A stretch of 64,000 bases of DNA from Nannocystis bainbridge (GTDB lineage: Bacteria; Myxococcota_A; Polyangia; Nannocystales; Nannocystaceae), in contig NZ_JAQNDL010000001.1 in NCBI RefSeq assembly GCF_028368995.1, forward strand, positions 248,001 through 312,000, read 5' to 3'. This document shows, piece after piece, positions 62,227 through 64,000 of the stretch; position 1 is the stretch's first letter, and every line of letters starts with the position of its first letter. The notes below the pieces were generated by a model. It did no database searches and was not told the origin of the DNA. It saw only the letters and a program-made list of their open reading frames with translations. The translations under genes and the position numbers were made by a program.

Positions 62227-63816
62227 ATGGCGGGCGACGACATCGACGGCACCGGCCCCACGCAGGCCAACCCTGCGGGTGACGCCCCGACCGACCTCGC
62301 CTCTGGCGTCACCCGTCGCGCCGACGCCCCTGACTCGCTGCTCGGGGGCGTGCTCGCCGGTCGCTACCGCATCGATCGCCGCCTCGGATCTGGCGGCATG
62401 GGGGCCGTCTACGCCGGCACCCACCTCCTGCTCGATCGCCCGATCGCCGTCAAGATCATCAAGCCGCGCTTCGGCGACGACCCTGGCATCGCCCAGCGCT
62501 TCATTCAGGAGGCGCGCGCCGCCTCGGGCATCGGCCACCCTCACGTCGTCGAGATCACCGACTTCGGCGAGACCGAGGGCGGCACCGCCTACTTCGTCAT
62601 GGAGCGGCTCGAGGGTGAAGACCTCGCCGACACCGTCACGCGCGAGGGCCCGCTCGCCTGGCCGCGCGTCGTCCACATCAGCGAGCAGATCGCCCGGGCC
62701 CTCGCCGCTGCGCACAAGCACGGCGTCGTCCACCGCGACATCAAGCCTGCCAACTGCTTTCGCCTCACCCGCGACGACGACCCCGACTACATCAAGGTCC
62801 TCGACTTCGGCCTCGCCAAGGTCGTCGGCAGCGCCTCGCGGGCCGAGCAGGACGCCTCGCTGACCCAGACCGGCGCCCTGCTCGGCACCCCCGGTTACAT
62901 CGCCCCCGAGCTCTACCGCGGCCTGTCGGCCGACCACCGCGTCGACATCTACGCTCTCGGCGCCCTCATGCACAAGCTCCTCACCGGCGAGCTGCCGCCG
63001 ATGCGACTCGGCAGCGACGGCCCCTCCGAGCTCTCGCTGGCCGCCGTGCCACCTGGCCTTCAGGCCATCTTGCGTCGCGCCCTCGCCGACGAGCCCGCCG
63101 CCCGTTACCCGACCGCCCAGGCGCTCGCCGTCGACCTGCGCCACCTGGCCGCAGGGACAGGTGTCAGCCTCGACCCTGGCTCCGAGCCGCCGGCCGCCAG
63201 CGGCCCGCTCCTGGCCGTCACCCACGACGCCCGCGGCATCTCCTTCACCATCGGCGCGCCGCTGCTCGGCGCCCTCGTGCTCGGCCTCGGCCTGTTCGCC
63301 TTCTTCAGCTTGCGCGCCGGCTCGCTCCCTCCCGCCGATCCTGCCGGCGTCCCCGTCGAGCCCGCGCGCATCACCGCCGAACCCGGCCCGCCCGTCATCG
63401 CCGCCGCCGCAGCGCCACCGACCTCGCCCTCCGAGCCGCCGACCGTCGAGCCGCCCACCCCAGCCTCGCCCGACGTCCTCGGGCCGAACACCCACGAGCC
63501 CGCGTCACCCGGCGAAACCACCGCGCCCGCCACCACCTCCGGCGCCGACGAGCCCGAACCACGCGCCGCCCTCCCGAAGGGCAGCCCCGCAGCTGTCCAA
63601 AAGGCCATCCGCCGCCGCTGCGCCGGCACCTTCGGCTACACCGTCAAGCTGCAGTGGAAGGCCGACGCCGACGGTCATCTGATCCCCGGCTCGGTCAAGG
63701 TCCTGGGCACGCCCCAGCACAACGACGCCGAGAGCTGCGCCCTGCGTCAGCTCGTCCGCAGCGAGCTCGCCTGGACCCCGGGCGAGACCTACGCCCACGC
63801 CTTCAAGAGCGGCTGA
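62227..63816 (+). CDS. Membrane Ser/Thr protein kinase
   Basis: 529 residues. The Hanks-type kinase domain is intact: glycine loop GSGGMGAVYAG, Lys76 in AVKIIK, catalytic Asp171 in HRDIKPAN, DFGLAK, GTPGYIAPE. A membrane helix (GALVLGLGLFAFFSL, about 345-360) and a long Pro/Glu linker follow. A C-terminal extracytoplasmic domain with two Cys (RRRCAGTFGYTVKLQWKADA, ESCALRQLV) resembles the AgmX/PglI C-terminal domain. It phosphorylates proteins on Ser/Thr; targets unknown. ATG 62227 is supported by the start-proximal TATACT. Its stop codon lies inside the first arm of a strong hairpin. Confidence 0.93.
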   Translation: MAGDDIDGTGPTQANPAGDAPTDLASGVTRRADAPDSLLGGVLAGRYRIDRRLGSGGMGAVYAGTHLLLDRPIAVKIIKPRFGDDPGIAQRFIQEARAASGIGHPHVVEITDFGETEGGTAYFVMERLEGEDLADTVTREGPLAWPRVVHISEQIARALAAAHKHGVVHRDIKPANCFRLTRDDDPDYIKVLDFGLAKVVGSASRAEQDASLTQTGALLGTPGYIAPELYRGLSADHRVDIYALGALMHKLLTGELPPMRLGSDGPSELSLAAVPPGLQAILRRALADEPAARYPTAQALAVDLRHLAAGTGVSLDPGSEPPAASGPLLAVTHDARGISFTIGAPLLGALVLGLGLFAFFSLRAGSLPPADPAGVPVEPARITAEPGPPVIAAAAAPPTSPSEPPTVEPPTPASPDVLGPNTHEPASPGETTAPATTSGADEPEPRAALPKGSPAAVQKAIRRRCAGTFGYTVKLQWKADADGHLIPGSVKVLGTPQHNDAESCALRQLVRSELAWTPGETYAHAFKSG

Positions 63817-63859
63817 CCTGTCCGCTCAAGGGCGAGGCTGCCCGAAGGGACAGGTCAGC
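63812..63859. terminator. Hairpin element with 12-base perfect arms over the kinase stop
   Basis: GCTGACCTGTCC (63812-63823, including the TGA stop) pairs perfectly with GGACAGGTCAGC (63848-63859) across a 24-base loop. Belongs to the dispersed hairpin family; there is no T tract, so a terminator role is uncertain. Confidence 0.55.
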
Positions 63860-63890
63860 GCAGCACCCGAAGACATCGAGCTGCATCCTT

Positions 63891-63912
63891 CACCTGTCCC
63901 TGAGACCAGGCT
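63891..63912. repeat. Dispersed hairpin element, intergenic
   Basis: CACCTGTCCCTGAGACCAGG, an imperfect copy. The rest of 63860-64000 shows no gene. Confidence 0.4.
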
Positions 63913-64000
63913 CGGCCTCACTCCCTGGTTGACCCCTCGCCTGTCTCACAGACCACTCGCGCGCTCACGGCCTCGCTCGCCACAGCGCCCGCCCCACCAG

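Overview
The window is very GC-rich (about 70% by eye) and gene-dense. It reads as chromosome of a myxobacterium, most likely of the Nannocystis/Plesiocystis type. Evidence: many lipoproteins with Thr/Asp/Gly-rich linkers after the lipobox, MYXO-CTERM-like tails (Cys, hydrophobic stretch, Arg cluster) on two secreted proteins, two membrane Ser/Thr kinases, and AgmX/PglI-like C-terminal domains. The taxonomic call is inference. No rRNA, tRNA, CRISPR array, insertion sequence or prophage is visible.

Layout. 1-5.8 kb (minus strand): 5' part of CTP synthase, a biotin carboxylase, a small lipoprotein, RNA polymerase omega with a long acidic tail, a TerB-like protein and a metzincin-like lipoprotein. 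6.0-13.2 kb (plus): a cobalamin riboswitch followed by a BtuB-like TonB-dependent receptor, two paralogous lipoproteins, a BtuF-like binding lipoprotein and a BtuC-like permease, so a vitamin B12 uptake operon without its ATPase. 13.7-21 kb: a lysozyme-like exported protein, a one-heme lipoprotein, FabH, a small lipoprotein, KptA and two CAP-domain lipoproteins. 21-31 kb: a DUF4159-type Tat protein, a VWA/glutaminase-like membrane protein, a GroES-like protein, an SppA protease fused to a barrel-like N-terminus, and a two-half M16 peptidase. 31-37 kb (minus): a TerB-like protein, a second SppA fusion and MutS2. 37.2-45.1 kb (plus): a nine-gene Mrp/Mnh-type cation/proton antiporter operon with overlapping genes. 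45.4-64 kb: a VIT/VWA lipoprotein, a kinase with Arg in place of the usual ATP-site Lys, a carboxypeptidase-regulatory-domain protein, a phosphohexomutase, an ABC-2-type permease, spermidine synthase, two MYXO-CTERM metalloprotease-like paralogs, a lipoprotein, a pyrophosphatase and a divergent pair with a second kinase.

The most unusual feature is a dispersed hairpin family built on arms like ACATGTCC / GGACATGT (or ACCTGTCC / GGACAGGT) around about four loop bases. More than 25 candidate copies occur, in clusters between genes and also in frame inside coding regions, where the common 21-base form adds seven codons (DLSRGTS, DMSFGTS). Coding copies lie mostly in signal peptides, inter-domain linkers and surface loops. 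One gene carries about five copies. A second pattern is the placement of a TANNNT -10-like hexamer 6-9 bases before the start codon of at least ten genes, which suggests widespread leaderless transcription.
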